Part shown: one piece after another, positions 5,205 through 6,030 of the stretch
How the letters are laid out: each line of letters opens with the position of its first letter
Position numbering within the stretch: the first letter of the stretch is position 1
DNA from: a bacterium UBA3734
GTDB taxonomy: Bacteria; Bacteroidota; Bacteroidia; Bacteroidales; Bacteroidaceae
Direction of reading: 5' to 3'
Length of the DNA: 6,030 nt
NCBI GenBank assembly: GCA_002372575.1
Contig: DFHC01000170.1
Location: forward strand, 1 to 6,030
The notes under the pieces: generated by a model
The model's database searches: none
What the model saw: only the letters and a program-made list of their open reading frames with translations
Told to the model about the DNA's origin: nothing
Translations under genes and position numbers: made by a program

Positions 5205-5849
5205 ATGACCACCATCACCCTTCATCAAGTGCTTCCGCAGGTGTTCGCCGCGAATCGCGACCTTTCGTCTGATGTCTGGCTTCAAGACCTGACCCTCGAA
5301 AAGGGCAAATTTTACCTTGTTGAGGCCGACAGCGGAATGGGAAAGAGCACGTTTTGCAGCTATCTCATTGGATTTCGCAATGATTTCAGCGGCACCATCC
5401 GTTTCGACGGTCGTCCGTCCAGTGAGTTCACGCCTACGGACTGGACCCGTCTGCGCCAGCGCCACATCTGCTATCTGTTCCAGGAATTGCGCCTCTTTCC
5501 TGAGCTTAGCGTGTGGGAGAACATCCAAGTGAAGAACCGGCTGACCCATTTCGCTACCGACTCGCAGATTTCCGCGTGGCTCGAACGGCTCGACATTGCT
5601 GAAAAGCGGGACGAGAAGGTCGGAAAACTTTCGTTCGGACAGCAGCAGCGTGTGGCCCTGATTCGTGCCCTCGCGCAACCCTTCGACTTTCTCCTCGCCG
5701 ATGAACCTATCAGCCACCTCGACGATGGCAATGCCGAACAGATGGCTCAGCTCATTCGTGAGGAAGCCATGCGACAAGGTGCTGCCGTCATCGTCACCAG
5801 CATCGGAAAACAGTTGCCGCTCAACTATGATTGTGTCCTGAAATTGTAA
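5205..5849 (+). CDS. ABC transporter ATP-binding protein with atypical motifs
   Basis: A 214-residue ABC-type ATPase, the size of a LolD/FtsE-class subunit. Motifs in order are Walker A ADSGMGKST (41-49), Q-loop YLFQE with Gln93, signature LSFGQ (142-146), Walker B FDFLLADEP (160-168) with catalytic Glu167, and D-loop SHLD (170-173). Three positions depart from consensus: the first Walker A glycine is Ala41, the second residue pair of LSGGQ has Phe144, and the switch (H-loop) histidine position reads VTS with Ser199. Lys47, Asp166 and Glu167 are kept, so ATP binding is expected; hydrolysis may be altered. I recall related Bacteroidales proteins that also lack the His, so this may be a lineage trait. 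No permease gene lies in the window: upstream is a lipoprotein and downstream is convergent mscL. It would act at the inner face of the membrane with an unlinked permease, if it is a transporter. The start directly follows the 8-mer array. Confidence 0.9.
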   Translation: MTTITLHQVLPQVFAANRDLSSDVWLQDLTLEKGKFYLVEADSGMGKSTFCSYLIGFRNDFSGTIRFDGRPSSEFTPTDWTRLRQRHICYLFQELRLFPELSVWENIQVKNRLTHFATDSQISAWLERLDIAEKRDEKVGKLSFGQQQRVALIRALAQPFDFLLADEPISHLDDGNAEQMAQLIREEAMRQGAAVIVTSIGKQLPLNYDCVLKL

Positions 5850-5854
5850 AAAAA

Positions 5855-5884
5855 AAGCCGAAAGCTTGACAAAACTTTCGGCTT
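5855..5884 (-). terminator. Rho-independent terminator of mscL, shared hairpin
   Basis: AAGCCGAAAG (5855-5864) pairs perfectly with CTTTCGGCTT (5875-5884), a 10-bp stem with a 10-base loop. Read on the minus strand, the hairpin begins 19 bases after the mscL stop and is followed by an uninterrupted T run (complement of 5848-5856, partly in the stem), a classic intrinsic terminator. On the plus strand the stem is followed by CTCTCTCATTT, a poor T tract, so termination of the ABC gene transcript is likely weaker. The T run overlaps the ABC gene's stop codon (5847-5849). Confidence 0.88.
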
Positions 5885-5903
5885 CTCTCTCATTTCCACT
5901 TGT

Positions 5904-6030
5904 TTACTTGTTCTTCAGCAAGTCGCGAATTTCGCCAAGCAGCTCTTCCTGCGTCGGACCAGCGGGAGCAGGCTCCTCTTCCTTTTTCTTGTTGAGCTTG
6001 TTCATACCCTTGATCATCAGGAAGATACAG
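5904..6030 (-). CDS. mscL: Large-conductance mechanosensitive channel, C-terminal part
   Basis: The last 41 residues of MscL are encoded on the minus strand; the 5' part lies beyond the window edge. The fragment begins [12 protein letters not shown], the end of the second membrane helix and its cytoplasmic exit, followed by the KKKEEEP charged linker, a Pro/Ala-rich stretch (APAGPT) and the C-terminal bundle helix [14 protein letters not shown]. This order is characteristic of MscL, the homopentameric inner-membrane channel that opens under membrane tension during osmotic downshock. The TAA stop is at 5904-5906. It converges with the ABC gene, with 54 nt between the stops, and has its own terminator there. 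The match is short but specific. Confidence 0.93.
   Translation of the reverse strand, partial: CIFLMIKGMNKLNKKKEEEPAPAGPTQEELLGEIRDLLKNK

Noticed and set aside
5130..5777. 215-codon open frame on the minus strand opposite the ABC gene
   Set aside because: Its end is translated from the 8-mer repeat (repeating TILRFD-like residues) and the rest is antisense to Walker and signature motifs. Such frames are common artefacts of these repeats.

Overview
The window looks like a piece of chromosome from a Bacteroidales bacterium, most likely Prevotella-like. The protein families have the Bacteroidetes flavour: a YebC with the divergent Bacteroidetes N-terminal region, an RsmE with GPEGDFS, and two lipoproteins with MKK.../lipobox signals. 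There are no Shine-Dalgarno sequences ahead of the starts, and the gaps carry the simple short tandem repeats common between Bacteroidales genes. The genus is an inference from memory of similar proteins and is not proven here.

Layout: six genes run left to right with short gaps (5, 29, 65, 41, 13 and 59 nt). They are yebC (5' end cut off by the window edge), a small helical lipoprotein, a NupG-type nucleoside/H+ symporter, a DUF151 bifunctional-nuclease-like protein with a C-terminal UVR motif, the 16S rRNA m3U1498 methyltransferase RsmE, and a 453-residue lipoprotein resembling DUF4836. A seventh co-directional gene encodes a short ABC ATPase with several non-canonical motif residues and no permease beside it. 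A hairpin terminator then separates this chain from the convergent 3' end of mscL on the minus strand.

The genes do not form one obvious pathway. Translation and rRNA functions (yebC, rsmE), nucleoside uptake and a putative nuclease-like protein share the strand, followed by an envelope pair (lipoprotein plus ATPase). Transcription as one or a few units is plausible from spacing. The only internal promoter candidate is weak, just before the DUF151 gene.

The most distinctive thing in the window is in the gaps. From the nupG stop codon onward, each of the four junctions carries short tandem repeats: a 7-mer array (5 units), an 8-mer array (5 units), a 7-mer doublet, and the same 8-mer again (7 units). 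The two 8-mer arrays are in the same register relative to the next gene and both run directly into the start codon as ...GTC-CA-ATG. No CRISPR array, insertion sequence, tRNA or rRNA was seen, and no stretch over 300 bases lacks a gene. I see no convincing case for a wholly new multi-gene system; the repeat-filled junctions and the odd ATPase are the leads.
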